A stretch of DNA of 64,000 bases from Calliopum simillimum. Taxonomy: Eukaryota > Arthropoda > Insecta > Diptera > Lauxaniidae. This document shows positions 1-10,344 of the stretch, one piece after another. The notes under the pieces are model-generated. The model was not told the origin of the DNA. It saw only the letters and a program-made list of their open reading frames with translations, and ran no database searches. The stretch covers positions 28,942,392 to 29,006,391 of the forward strand of contig OX638369.1 of assembly GCA_951812925.1 (NCBI GenBank), in the 5' to 3' direction. Every line of letters begins with the position of its first letter. Position 1 is the first letter of the stretch. Position numbers and translations under genes: made by a program.

Positions 1-1971
1 ATTCAATCTATTAAATCACATCTTCTTGTCTCAAAGTCTAAAGTAGCTCCTGTCAAATCATTGTCTTTACCAAGGCTTGAACTGTGTGGAGCAGAACTGC
101 TCGCAACTCTCGTTAACGCATACGTTCCACAATTCGAAACTAAATCCCCTAATACATTATTTTGGACAGATTCGACAATTGTCTTAGCATGGTTAAATAA
201 GCCACCGTGTACTTGGTCCACCTTTGTCGCAAATAGGGTCTCCAAAATAAATCAAATGGTAGGTGTTGAAAAGAGGTCTCATGTGGACTCTCACAACAAT
301 CCCGCCGATCTAGCAACCCGGGGGCTATCCTCTGAAGATTTTGATAAAAATAATCTCTGGTGGCATGGACCACCTTGGCTTTCGTTACAAAAATCGGAAT
401 GGCCTTCTAAGCCATTTCCAGAAAATTTAGAGACATCTGTCGAAAAGAAGCCAACTAAATTGTATTTTGCTAGTTCGACGGTTATTGAAGATGTCCTTAA
501 CCGTTTTTCATCCTTAAATAAAGCATTTCGTGTAGTAGCATATATTTTCAGGTTTTTTAACTTAACTTATGCAAATATTCAGCTGAAATCAAACGTTATC
601 TCTGCTGATGAAATTAATTTTGTTAAAACCCGCCTGATTGTACTGACTCAAAGCCAATATTTTGAAAAGGAATACTCCAATCTAGTCTTAAAGAAATCAA
701 TAGAAACAAAAAGTCAGCTTTTAACACTTAGTCCTTTCTTAGATAAAGATCATATTATACGAGTGAATGGTCGGCTAGCTTCATCTAACAGCTTTTCATA
801 CAATGAACGTCATCCGATTCTGCTACCATACCACAGCCATTTAGCAAAGCTTCTTGTTGAATTTACTCATAAGATTTCCCTACATGGGGGAAATCAGCTA
901 GTGCTAAGTCTCCTTAGGCAAGAATTCTGGATCATTAAAGCGAAAAACTTGATTAAGAAGATCATTCACAATTGCAAATGCACTATACATAGGAAGAAAA
1001 ATTTAACCCAAATTATGGCAGCTTTGCCCCCTGAAAGAACGACATTATCACGACCTTTCACAGTTACTGGTATGGATTTCGCAGGACCATACGATATTAA
1101 AAATTACACCGGCAGAGCATGTCTGATAACAAAAGGATACGTATGTGTTTTTGTCTGTTTTACAACAAAGGCCGTCCATCTAGAGCCCACAAGTGATCTT
1201 TCCAGCTCAGTTTTCTTGGCTGCATTTATGCGGTTCGTATCAAGACGAGGTTGCCCCTCCAAATTGTATTCAGATAACGGGACAAACTTTGTGGTCGCAG
1301 ATAAAGCACTTAAAAGAGATTTTAAAGAATTCATAGCTCAATCCCATGATGAAATAATCACTAAGTATGGGTTTCAACAAATATCTTGGCATTTTATGCC
1401 ACCGGGTGCACCACATATGGGAGGTCTTTGGGAAGCTGCGGTCAAAAGCTTCAAAACCCACTTAAAAAAGGTAACTGGTGAGATGAAATTCACATTTGAA
1501 GAATTTGCTACACTTTTGTCTCGCATTGAGGCTTGTTTAAATTCAAGACCACTTAGTCCTTCGTCAAATAATCCTGAGGATCTAGTTCCATTAACCCCAG
1601 GTCATTTCTTGATAGGCGGTTCACTTCTTTCACCTACAGAACCTGAATTAACGGATTCACCCATGTCTTATTTGAATAGATGGACAAAATTAAAGGCAAT
1701 ATATCAGACATTTTGCACTCGGTGGAAGAACGAGTATCTCCTTGAACTTCAAAAACGCTACAGGTGGCAAAAACCACAGCCCAACCTTAAGGAAAATGAT
1801 ATGGTAGTCGTTCGTAACGAGAACCTTTGCCCAACAGAATGGCGGTTAGGACGTATAATAAAATTATACACCGGGCAAGATGAGCGCGTTCGGGTTGCGG
1901 AAATAAATACAGAAAAGGGAATTATCACGCGACCTATAAACAAACTAGTAGTTCTTGCCACCGATCAATAA
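1..1971 (+). CDS. BEL/Pao pol polyprotein C-terminus (RNase H, integrase), partial
   Basis: The frame is open from base 1, so this is the 3' end of a longer pol gene; no start is claimed. Domains in order are: the end of the RNase H region (TDSTIVLAWL near 169, then NPADLATRG near 300-325); a zinc-binding integrase region (THKISLHGG near 868-891 and NCKC near 970); a DDE integrase core with Asp at 1075-1077 (GMDFAGPY), Asp at 1273-1275 (SDNGTNF) and Glu at 1432-1434 (GGLWEAAVKS); and a C-terminal domain ending in KLVVLATDQ before TAA. The enzyme would insert retrotransposon cDNA into nuclear DNA. All three catalytic residues are intact. The zinc finger reads C-K-C where this family normally has C-x2-C, suggesting loss of one codon. 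There are no internal stops, so the copy is fairly young. Confidence 0.9.
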   Translation: MQSIKSHLLVSKSKVAPVKSLSLPRLELCGAELLATLVNAYVPQFETKSPNTLFWTDSTIVLAWLNKPPCTWSTFVANRVSKINQMVGVEKRSHVDSHNNPADLATRGLSSEDFDKNNLWWHGPPWLSLQKSEWPSKPFPENLETSVEKKPTKLYFASSTVIEDVLNRFSSLNKAFRVVAYIFRFFNLTYANIQLKSNVISADEINFVKTRLIVLTQSQYFEKEYSNLVLKKSIETKSQLLTLSPFLDKDHIIRVNGRLASSNSFSYNERHPILLPYHSHLAKLLVEFTHKISLHGGNQLVLSLLRQEFWIIKAKNLIKKIIHNCKCTIHRKKNLTQIMAALPPERTTLSRPFTVTGMDFAGPYDIKNYTGRACLITKGYVCVFVCFTTKAVHLEPTSDLSSSVFLAAFMRFVSRRGCPSKLYSDNGTNFVVADKALKRDFKEFIAQSHDEIITKYGFQQISWHFMPPGAPHMGGLWEAAVKSFKTHLKKVTGEMKFTFEEFATLLSRIEACLNSRPLSPSSNNPEDLVPLTPGHFLIGGSLLSPTEPELTDSPMSYLNRWTKLKAIYQTFCTRWKNEYLLELQKRYRWQKPQPNLKENDMVVVRNENLCPTEWRLGRIIKLYTGQDERVRVAEINTEKGIITRPINKLVVLATDQ

Positions 1972-2187
1972 ATCATTAAAAAAAAAAAAAAACCATCTTA
2001 CTCAATCTTAATCTGAACCATACTTTAAACTCACCTACTGATTGCCACTCGCGGCTATCAAACCCAATGACGTCTACGATCAGACTCAATCTTTTAAACC
2101 TCATTACTCTAACACTTATCAATTAGGTCGTACCACGGTCATACATATATCATAACATACATTTTTTCTTTTCCACATATAGCTATC
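1972..2187 (+). other. Spacer between the two BEL/Pao frames
   Basis: This 216-bp spacer carries an A15 run at 1978-1992, just after an AATAAA at 1967-1972, and otherwise unremarkable AT-rich sequence. No LTR boundary, primer-binding site or splice signal could be recognised with confidence. Confidence 0.5.
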
Positions 2188-2955
2188 ATGCTTGTAAATC
2201 GACGTTCAACAGTTCGTTTTGGGTGTTATCTTTGTCGCAACTGGCATGGATTGCGTAATTGCTCTCGTTTTTTGGCCCTTAATGTTGAAGAACGTTGGAA
2301 TTTTCTCCTACAAGGTAAAATATGTACTAACTGCTTAGCCATATCGCATACCAAACGCAACTGTCACAGCGAAGCGCGATGTCGATATTGCTGTCGAGAT
2401 CACCACACTTTATTGCACGCAAACCGGATGTTGACTATACATTGCCGTGATGAACAACTATACAGGTCAGCTGAAAGAGTTCTCACTACTACTGAGGTAA
2501 TACTCAAGCCCACCGCACTCGTTGAAATTGAGGATGGAAATAACGTTTATACATTAAGGGCATTGCTAAATCCTTGTTCGAATAGCTGGATTCACCAAAG
2601 CGTGGTTAGGAGATATCACTTACTTACAACAAGACTCCTTGGTGATGACGCATGCTCCTTTACGGTTTTATCGAAAACAGATCCTCTCGTGCGTATGCGT
2701 GTAGAGGCCCGCATCGATTATGATGAACACGCGAATATTCCATCAATATCAGCAAGTTCGCAAGTTGCGGATTCCTTTAAGAATATGATTCTAGCTGATC
2801 CTCGGTTTTTTCGAAGTGCTCCTGTTGATCTAGTTCTTGGCTCAGAACTATATCCTTGGCTCATACATCAAGGCATAATTCAAACGCCCGGACTTCCTTT
2901 TGCTCAAAGTTCAGTGTTTGGTTGGGTGCTATCCGGACCGTGTCGGTTACACTGA
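2188..2955 (+). CDS. gag zinc-knuckle / A17-like protease-fold ORF downstream of pol
   Basis: This is a 255-residue frame starting at the first ATG after the spacer. The N-terminal third has three zinc-knuckle-like clusters of the BEL/Pao gag type: CYLCRNWHGLRNC, CTNCLAISHTKRNC and CRYCCRDHHTLLH. The rest matches the retropepsin-like domain between gag and reverse transcriptase in BEL/Pao (LRALLNPCSN, then DLVLGSELYPW and SVFGWVLSG). The expected catalytic Asp-Ser/Thr-Gly triplet reads Asn-Pro-Cys, so protease activity is unlikely. The frame stops just after FGWVLSG, where a normal polyprotein would run on into reverse transcriptase. Its place after pol on the same strand is not the standard gag-pol order. 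It may be a 3' accessory ORF of this retrotransposon lineage or the remains of a second nested copy. The product would be expected to bind RNA; that is inference. Confidence 0.75.
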   Translation: MLVNRRSTVRFGCYLCRNWHGLRNCSRFLALNVEERWNFLLQGKICTNCLAISHTKRNCHSEARCRYCCRDHHTLLHANRMLTIHCRDEQLYRSAERVLTTTEVILKPTALVEIEDGNNVYTLRALLNPCSNSWIHQSVVRRYHLLTTRLLGDDACSFTVLSKTDPLVRMRVEARIDYDEHANIPSISASSQVADSFKNMILADPRFFRSAPVDLVLGSELYPWLIHQGIIQTPGLPFAQSSVFGWVLSGPCRLH

Positions 2956-3639
2956 GCGAACTTTGTCGTACATACTACATACCAATCCTTTATTACGGAC
3001 CGTATCAACGTGTTTAAGATAATTATATTTTATGAAAGAATATATACAATGAATGAACATAATGAATATAAAACCATGAATTGTACATTAACCCATTCTT
3101 ATCACTTTACTCATTTAGCTCCTTAGACAAAATTTTAAGAAAAGTTGTTTCATGATTTGTCTTATTTTATTTCTTGCATGGTCCTGGACTTCATTGCTGC
3201 GTATCTCCGCAAGGTGGGCGGAATGTTCACACACGATAGCACACTCATAGTTGTGAACGTGCATCACATTTATCTGAATGGGTATCATCCAAATGCAGTG
3301 CTACCCATAAAGGGAAAAATAAAAGTAACAACCAAAATCGATGGCAACATTGGCTTAATTTAGTATGCTGTCAAAGATCAAATTGTTAAAATCCGATGTT
3401 TCTTTAAAAGTAAAATAAAATGTTTCGCCCCTTCGATTCTGGACCAGCACTGCGACCACATCATAATCATAATTATAAATAAAGTTTAATTAAATCGAAC
3501 CAAAGTAGTTTTCTTATATCGTGAAGTTTAAAAAAGGTCTAAACAAACACAAACAAACGAAAAAAAAATGGTACGCGTATACGTACATGTTATGCTAAAA
3601 CAAGCAACAATTCTGCCAAAAAAAACTAAAGGGCCACCT
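2956..3639. other. AT-rich flank, nothing recognised
   Basis: This interval follows the gag-like ORF. A 72-codon frame at 3145-3363 has no recognisable domain and is not claimed. The 3' LTR of the BEL/Pao element could start here but cannot be delimited without a second copy. Confidence 0.4.
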
Positions 3640-4813
3640 AGGGTGCCAAATCGCCCTTGATGTGGTGCAATGTACCCCATAGTCTCCAGTGATTTGACTC
3701 TGCATAGCATATTTTTAAAATAAAAAGAAATATATTTCCAACAATTTTTATTTTAGTTAAAGTACTTTCTTTTGTTTTAAATTAATTAAAGAATGAAATC
3801 GGGTTTAGTTCTTTAAAAAAATCTTTTTTAATAGCAGTTAAAGTTTTTTAATTTTCAGTTTTATAATTCTTCTTTAGTCTCACGTTGTCCCTGTCCTTCT
3901 GCAAATGTTGCCGGTCAGTTCTAAGTTGTCTTTGTCGGTCTTGTCCAAATTTTTCATGTATATTCAGATTGATATTAGGGCACCCCACGTGATATGGCAC
4001 CCTTTTCAATTTCAATAACGGCTGCTTTTGTAGAATTTCAATGTAGACAAAACTTAATAGTTGTGTGCGGAATTTAAAAATATTGGGAATGTGAACGGCT
4101 GACTTTTTACATATATTTTGAGAGGCAGCGGAGCTTTGATTTTTATTTGATAAAAACCGAAAAGGAGAAATTGCACTTAATTACTGATGGTGATATGGTT
4201 CCGGTGGCATTTTTTCCCTTTGCATGTTATAAGATATTTAGGAGTACAGGTATTAAGTGCTTGAACGTACAATCACTTGATAATCGCAGAGTTTAAGCTA
4301 AATAGGATCTTTATTGATTTATTTTTCATTTGTACCTGTTAAATTTGAGGTCTTTTCTAACCTTTGGATACTTTGAATACAAGTGAAATCACACCGGAAA
4401 CTATATTTATTGAAGTGTCACCTGTAAGAACTCTAAAGTCTTAAAATGATATAGTCCAGCAGAAAAAGAAAAACTTAAAACACGAAGAATGCAACGATTG
4501 TGCTTTCAATGAAGTTTACATATAAACGTTATGTGGTTACTAGTTATGTTTCTCCAATGAAGCTAAAGAAAATATGTTATTTCTAGATTAATCTAATGGG
4601 TGCTTTGGATGTGAATAAGACTATGTATAAGCCACTAAACCAGATGATTGGACCCAATGCATGATGTGCCGTATTTATTCATATGAAACATGTACATTAT
4701 ATACGAAATCAAGCAAACAGTTTTAACAACATAAGCTTAAAAAAAAACTGGGGTGCCAAATTATCAATGATATGGTGCCATATCACCCAAAGTCTCGAGT
4801 GATTTGGCACCTT
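3640..4813. mobile_element. Non-autonomous TIR element (AGGGTGCCAAATC termini)
   Basis: The left end reads AGGGTGCCAAATC at 3640-3652 and the right end carries its inverted copy with one mismatch (GATTTGGCACCTT, 4801-4813). Related strings recur inside: TGATGTGGTGC near 3659, GATATGGCACCC in the other orientation near 3992, and GGGGTGCCAAAT then TGATATGGTGCC near 4751-4780. No coding capacity is visible. The limits rest on the inverted termini only; no target duplication was identified. Confidence 0.55.
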
Positions 4814-6196
4814 GTAGCATTTTTAAAGAATTAAAAACTAGATTACTAAATTTATTCGTGCTCAGTTCCTTAAAAACCTTATTTTAATTCTAGTCCTAAA
4901 GCAGTTCAACAAAACAAGTGCCATATCTCCCAGGCTTTTCCTAAAAATATTCGCAGAAGTAGGTAAGAAAACTTGAATATTAATTTTTCTTAAAATATTA
5001 AATATGTTCTCTTTGTAAATTTTAAAATGCTGATTGGAATGTGCTGGGATCATATGTTTTGCTTAAGAGAAACGGCAACACTATTAAATAATGATCAGTA
5101 CTGATCTCAGACACCACTTATTGCAGCTTCTTATTGGGATGAGACAAAATGTTGCGCATCAATGTTGCAGACAATTTTGTAGCGTGCGTGTAAGAAATGT
5201 TTCTATTGTCCACTGACAATAACAACAAAAACAACAAGAGCAGCACAAAATGCAGGTAAATAAATGTATCTTATAACAATGCTCTATGCTGGTTTAGAGT
5301 ATCTGTATTTATTCACCTATGCGTATACGTGTATGTGTGAGCGACAACTGTACCTGTCTGCTTTTGTTGATAAGATGATGCTCACACGTTTGTTTTGTGG
5401 TTTTTGAAATTGTTGTCGTTTCCTTACTTCCAATATGTTGTAGTTTTAGTTGTTGGTAAGATAGAAAACCTCTAAGATACTCCACGTCCACTTGAATGCA
5501 TTGTGTGTGAGTTTGTTGTCTTGTTGCTTCTTCTGCTTCTTCTACTGCTGTTGCTTCTTATCTTAAATGCCAGTAAATATCGATGGTTTAGTTGCACATT
5601 AAAAAGCGAAATGTATCTTATAAGAAGATTTGTTTCGTATTGTTGCTGTAGTGGCATGTACCTAGAAGATACGTGAGTATGAGTACGTACATGTGGTTTT
5701 TGTTTTTGTTTTTGATTGTATCTTAAAAGTAGCACAGGAACGGGTTAGCACTCAAGTTGAAGAATTGTTTGGAGAGAAAAAAAAAAGGTCAGCGGAGTTC
5801 TTTTATTGAAGTTGTTTCTGTTTGTTTGTTGTTGTTTTCTTTTTTAATTTTGTTGTTGTTATGTTTGTGGTACTGTTGTTGTTCTTGGCTTTGTGCACAA
5901 GTACATGTTGTTGGCGTATAGCTATGAATATGCCATATAAATCAAAAATTGATAGCGTAGGTGCTGTCATGGATGAAATTTAAGTTTCTTCGTTAATTGA
6001 AAAATAAAAAAAAATATTAATGGATAATTAAATTGCTACGTTCTATAGTTGATCAGCATATTAAGTGAGGTTTTAAGATTGACCAAGGAACCTTATGTTT
6101 TTAAAATTTTTATTATGGAAATAAATATGCCCAAAAAGTAGTTTTTACATTAAAAATTCTTTTTGTGGCGCCAAAATTTTATTTTCTTCCATTCTA
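4814..6196. other. AT-rich non-coding stretch with CAA/TTG microsatellites
   Basis: CAA-type runs occur near 5218-5240 and TTG-type runs near 5820-5885. Short frames here (for example minus 5309-5735) are low complexity and unsupported. No gene or repeat family was recognised. Confidence 0.5.
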
Positions 6197-6313
6197 AGGA
6201 CTGCGATCGATAAAATTGTCCGATACAAAATTCAAATGATCTCAGGAACTAATAGTCCTGTTTTAAAAATGAAACTAAATTTTGAACCGCCATTTTATTA
6301 CTATTTTTATTAC

Positions 6314-7548
6314 GTAAGGGAATGTCGTCAAGGTTGGGACGGGTTTTGTTTTTGGTCAGTGGTTTTGAAACGAATCGAAAAATTATTAATTTAAATAAAC
6401 CAATAAAAAGGTATATTCATCGGCTACAACTTTTTCATAAAAAGTTATTTGATATCGTGATCAGATCAAAAGTTATAGCCATTTTAATGAAGACAACATT
6501 TTTTGCCGAAAAAAAATTTGCCGTATAAGTTGGGACACTTTCAAAAATCACAAAGTAAGCCAAAAAGTTAAGTTAATCTGCATGATATCATTTTTATTAG
6601 AATATTTATTGAAACGTCATGTTTCAAAGAAACAATTTGGGTAAAAATATATCATTCCGCCTAATATGATTCGGAGTTTCTACAGGTGCCGAAACTGTTC
6701 CGCATATTCAATATTTAAGGTACTTCTTGTACGAGACACAAGATACCATCAACGGATTGGCGTGCGAAGCAACTCTTTTAACCAGCTTCAACAATGCATC
6801 GTCATCAATGGTTGAAATGTCTTTAATTTTATCATTCACTTTTTGGGTATACATCGCCAAACTGCTTTTTGGGATTTTATAAGCTTTTCTGGTGGATCGA
6901 ATGCCTTAGCCAATTTTATTTCCTTGATCTCTGCGACCAATACATTGAAATCGGTAATTTCACGATCGGTTTGTCGTGCGTTCTGTGACATTGCGGAATT
7001 CAAAGCACGTAAATGCGTTACAACGTACAAAAATTCAATAATGAATGCTATTTAGTTATTATAAATTCAATTGCATACATTAAATGTTGTGAAAATATCA
7101 TTTAAATAGTATCGCAATGTCTTGGAACAAAAAAAGGTGCTGTCCCAACTTATACGACATGAGTGTCCCAACCTTTACAAAGTTGCCGTTTCGTGAAAAC
7201 CCAAAAATAATATTTGCCACAACAATACATTTCAATTACTCTTTCACGCAATGAAAATACACTGAATACAAGACACGTTGAACATACTTACATCAAATAA
7301 TTGGTTTAAATTCGGCAAATTACCAACACGCAGAAACTATCGAAAAGATCTTTTCGATATGACAATTTACTCTTTGTTTGGTATGGAGTTAATCAACAAG
7401 AGTTCTTCAATCTTTTGCACATGAAACGTTAGGTTATAAACAGACTTTACTAAAACAGTTGAAACATAGGTGTCGCTAGTATCGGAAATTCAAGAAAAAC
7501 GGCTGTCCCAACTTATACGGCGTCCCAACCTATACGACATTCCCCTAC
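6314..7548. mobile_element. TIR element with repeated GTATAAGTTGGGACA motif
   Basis: The termini GTAAGGGAATGTCGT (from 6314) and, inverted, GTAGGGGAATGTCGT (to 7548) bracket 1235 bp. A subterminal motif related to GTATAAGTTGGGACA occurs near 6330, 6523, 7141, 7163, 7504 and 7520: rightward in the left half and leftward in the right half, as expected of transposase-binding sites. A coding relic lies inside on the minus strand (6708-7060). It sits in the 3' non-coding part of the DD37E transposon, so it is younger than that transposon. The target duplication is ambiguous and the superfamily is not assigned. Confidence 0.7.
6708..7060 (-). pseudogene. Frameshifted coding relic of unknown family inside a TIR element
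   Basis: On the minus strand a frame running to 6836 contains LRALNSAMSQNARQTDREIT and KLIKSQKAVW, rich in charged helical residues. Near 6845 one frame stops, but the +1 frame continues as MYTQKVNDKIKD, then STIDDDALLKLVKRV and LMVSCVSYKKYLKY before a stop at 6708-6710. The continuation of protein-like composition across a single frameshift suggests a once-coding C-terminus, perhaps of the transposase that mobilised this element. I do not recognise the family. A catalytic core is not visible. Confidence 0.45.
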
Positions 7549-8234
7549 TTATAATTTTAATATTTTTTTTTTTTAAATTTTTAACTTTTCTGGCACTTCT
7601 TCCATTACGGATTTTGACGTTTAATTTGATATCTTTCTAGCTGTTGAACACCATTTTCCTTGAAAATCTTTAGCATCCTTGGCTACTTTTTTTGTTGCCT
7701 TTATCTTCCTTTTGACCAAAGTCCAGTATCTTTCAATTGGACTGAGTTCTGGACAGTTTGGCGGATTTGCTTCAGAAGGCAATAAAATCACATTATTTTT
7801 TGAATACCACTCTAAGACTATTTACTATAATGACAAGATGCTAGTCTAGCCAAAGGAAAGTGGAAACCTTATTCTCATACAAGAAAGGCTTAAGTCTTTT
7901 TTTCAAGCATTTCTGAATATAGAATTCGGAGTTTGTTGTTCCAGTGGCTACAAAAGAATTGCTTCTTTTGCCACAACTACAGATTGCTTGCCAAACCAAG
8001 AACTTACGAGGAAATTTTGACTCCTTTTTTGACTAAAACCGTTCGTCCACATTCCGTTCCGAGTCTGCAGTGTAAAATTCTTGGCCTGGAAGCTGCGAAA
8101 AATTGGCTGAAAAATACGATTTGTCGTCCATGATGCGGCATTCGAATTTTTGAAAAAAATTAATTTTTAGATGATTTTTCACAAATTAAAATGATTTTTA
8201 ATTTTGCTTTTTAAGACTGCTATTTTTGAATGTT

Positions 8235-8508
8235 CCATTAATACAAACTTGTACAGTCAAATTTGGAATGAACAACAACCGACGCTACAAATATTAACTT
8301 GGAAATTGGTGACATATGTTTCGGCTATTACCACATACACATATATATATTTGCATATATATATATATGTACATAGCCTCATCAGACCTATTTTAGTTAA
8401 TCTTTGCTTCTTACTAGAATCGAACCTGCAGCCTTCTGCATTCTAATAGAAGACTGCAGCAGGCCTCTACCACTTAGGCCACGCTACGGAACGATCTACC
8501 TCGTCAAA
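8235..8508 (-). mobile_element. tRNA-derived SINE-like copy, minus orientation
   Basis: Read on the minus strand it starts CTTTGACGAGGTAGATCG, then a tRNA-like head with an A-box-like TGGCCTAAGTGG and a B box GGTTCGATTC, then an AT-rich tail ending near ATTAATGG. The D-arm like GGCC...GGCC pairing is intact. It is nearly identical to the plus copy at 8862-9134 and forms a long hairpin with it. Confidence 0.7.
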
Positions 8509-8861
8509 GTTCGTATTAATGGAATATTCAAAAATAGCAGTCTTAAAAAGCAAAATTAAAAATCATTTTAATTTGTGAAAAATCATTTAATATTGAAAGG
8601 GTGAACCCGCCTATTAATGTTAGAATTCTAACATTTACAATTATAACCTTGCGAGAACAAGATTCTCACTAGCAGTGGACAAATAATCCACAACAGTGGG
8701 ATATTAATTGTGAATTGTGGAAGATAGCATGTCTCAAAACCAAATTTGAGAGTGCATTCATCATAATAAACAATTAAGAAAATATTTCCAATGAACACAA
8801 CTGATAGCAACAAGTGTACTTACATAAATAACAACAACAACAGTGTTATTTATGTGAGGAT

Positions 8862-9134
8862 CTTTGACGAGGTAGATCGTTCCGTAGCGTGGCCTAAGTG
8901 GTAGAGGCCTGTTGCACTCTTTCATTAGAATGCAGAAGGCTGCAGGTTCGATTCTAGTAAGAAGCAAAGATTAACTAAAATAGGTCTGATGAGGCTATGT
9001 ACATATATATATATGCAAATATATATATGTGTATGTGGTAATAGCCGAAACATATGTCACCAATTTCCAAGTTAATATTTGTAGCGTCGGTTGTTGTTCA
9101 TTGCAAATTTGACTGTACAAGTTCGTATTAATGG
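8862..9134 (+). mobile_element. tRNA-derived SINE-like copy, plus orientation
   Basis: The tRNA-like head has an A-box-like TGGCCTAAGTGG at 8890-8901 and a B box GGTTCGATTC at 8945-8954, spaced as in a tRNA gene. The D stem (GGCC/GGCC) pairs, but the T stem is mismatched and no normal acceptor stem closes the structure, so it is not a working tRNA gene. A body with TATA-rich repeats follows, ending at the 13-bp target duplication. These features fit a SINE transcribed by RNA polymerase III; the name of the family is unknown to me. Confidence 0.7.
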
Positions 9135-9476
9135 AATTAATTTTTAGTTTTATGGTGCGCTTTTTTGCCTCCGTGTTCTTCACAACATTCATGTCAGAAA
9201 CTTTTTGTACCTTGAGCGTCTTCAAATCAGCCTCTTTTTTAAGCTTGCGTACTAAAAACTTGAAACTCTTCACCTTCTGTGCCAGTTTTCAGCATAAAAT
9301 ATTAGGGTTCTTCTTTAAAATCGTGACGATTTTCTTCTTTTTGTTTTGGTCACGGACGCTTTTTTTTCTTCCGGAACCTGGCTTTTGAAAGACATCTAAG
9401 TCTTTCTTAATGTTTTTCAGAACTCTTGATACCAATTTCATATTAACTTTGCTATTCCGAGCAATTCTATTGATAA

Positions 9477-10344
9477 CACAGGTTTACAAAAAAAAAAAAA
9501 AAAATGCCTTGGCGTTTTGACCAGACGATGTGTTTCCCAGGGACTTTAAAGTCCTGAATCCGAATTCGGGGTAAGTTTTTTCCAGAACGTTTGAGAAAAA
9601 TGATTTCAACGTCATATGGAGGTCAAAATGGTCATGTGTCGTTTAGTGATAAATTCGCTAAAATTCTGAAACTAATTTTTTATCATTGAATTCTTAGTCC
9701 TTAAAAAGAATATGTGATCAAAAAGGGTATCTCGGACCTAGTTTTGGAGATGTAGCCATCGCAGGATCCGGACATATCTTCTATGAAAACCGCTATAAGT
9801 TTGGAACCACTGGTATATTTAGAAAATATTGGTGTCATATGAAAGGTATTGAGTTGTTGTTTTTGTTGTTGTTGTTGTAGTTTAAAAATTTCTCAAAATT
9901 TCAAAAAAGGTCATATCTCCAAATCTATGAATTCAATTGAAAATATGCGAATAACATTTTTATGGGTTGTCAAAATACCTTTCATATGACACCAATGTTT
10001 TTCAAATTCAGCCAGGGGTTCACAACTTATAGCGGTTTTCATATAAGATATATCCGGATCTTCCGATGGCTACATCTCCAAAACTAGGTCCGACATACCC
10101 TTTTTGATCACATATTCTTTTTAAGAACTAAGAATTCAATGATAAAAAATTTAGTTTCATAATTAGTGCTAATTTTTATCACTAAACGACACAGGAACCC
10201 CATTTTGTCCTTTATATGACCTTGAAATCTTTTTTCTCAGACGTTCTGGAAAAAAATGGAATTCGGATTAAGGACGTCAAAGTCCCTAGGAAACACATAG
10301 TCTGGTCAAAATGGCTGACATTTTTTTTTTTTTGTAAGCCTGTG
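9477..10344. mobile_element. 868-bp foldback element with TAA target duplication
   Basis: Termini CACAGGTTTAC and, inverted, CACAGGCTTAC are flanked by TAA at 9474-9476 and 10345-10347. The two halves are inverted copies of about 400 bp each, separated by a short loop containing a TTG-rich run (9855-9885). No coding frame is present. It splits the transposase near its N-terminus, after PRW and before INRIARN. CAC-type ends and a 3-bp duplication would fit a CACTA-like or Harbinger-like element, but this is not resolved. Confidence 0.8.

Larger units (their letters stand above)
1..2955 (+). mobile_element. BEL/Pao LTR retrotransposon, 3' portion
   Basis: This interval holds the C-terminal half of a BEL/Pao pol gene followed by a second gag/protease-like reading frame on the same strand. 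The element enters from beyond the left edge, so its 5' LTR, gag, protease and reverse transcriptase are not visible. No LTR could be delimited between the two frames or after the second, because there is no partner copy in the window to compare. A poly(A) run of 15 lies at 1978-1992, six bases after an AATAAA that overlaps the pol stop codon. Family assignment is secure from the integrase; the 3' limit is uncertain. Confidence 0.85.
8158..9147. repeat. Hairpin insertion with 13-bp target duplication and two opposed SINE-like copies
   Basis: The insertion (8171-9134) is flanked by identical 13-bp copies of AATTAATTTTTAG at 8158-8170 and 9135-9147; the sequence is single in the interrupted transposase, so this is a true target duplication. 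Inside are an outer arm (8171-8234) with its inverse (8509-8587), a minus-strand SINE-like copy (8235-8508), a unique spacer (8588-8861) and a plus-strand SINE-like copy (8862-9134). The duplication length suggests target-primed reverse transcription rather than a cut-and-paste transposon. Confidence 0.75.

Noticed and set aside
8877..8976. A tRNA gene
   Set aside because: The A- and B-box-like strings are present, but acceptor and T stems do not pair properly and the sequence is embedded in a SINE-like hairpin.
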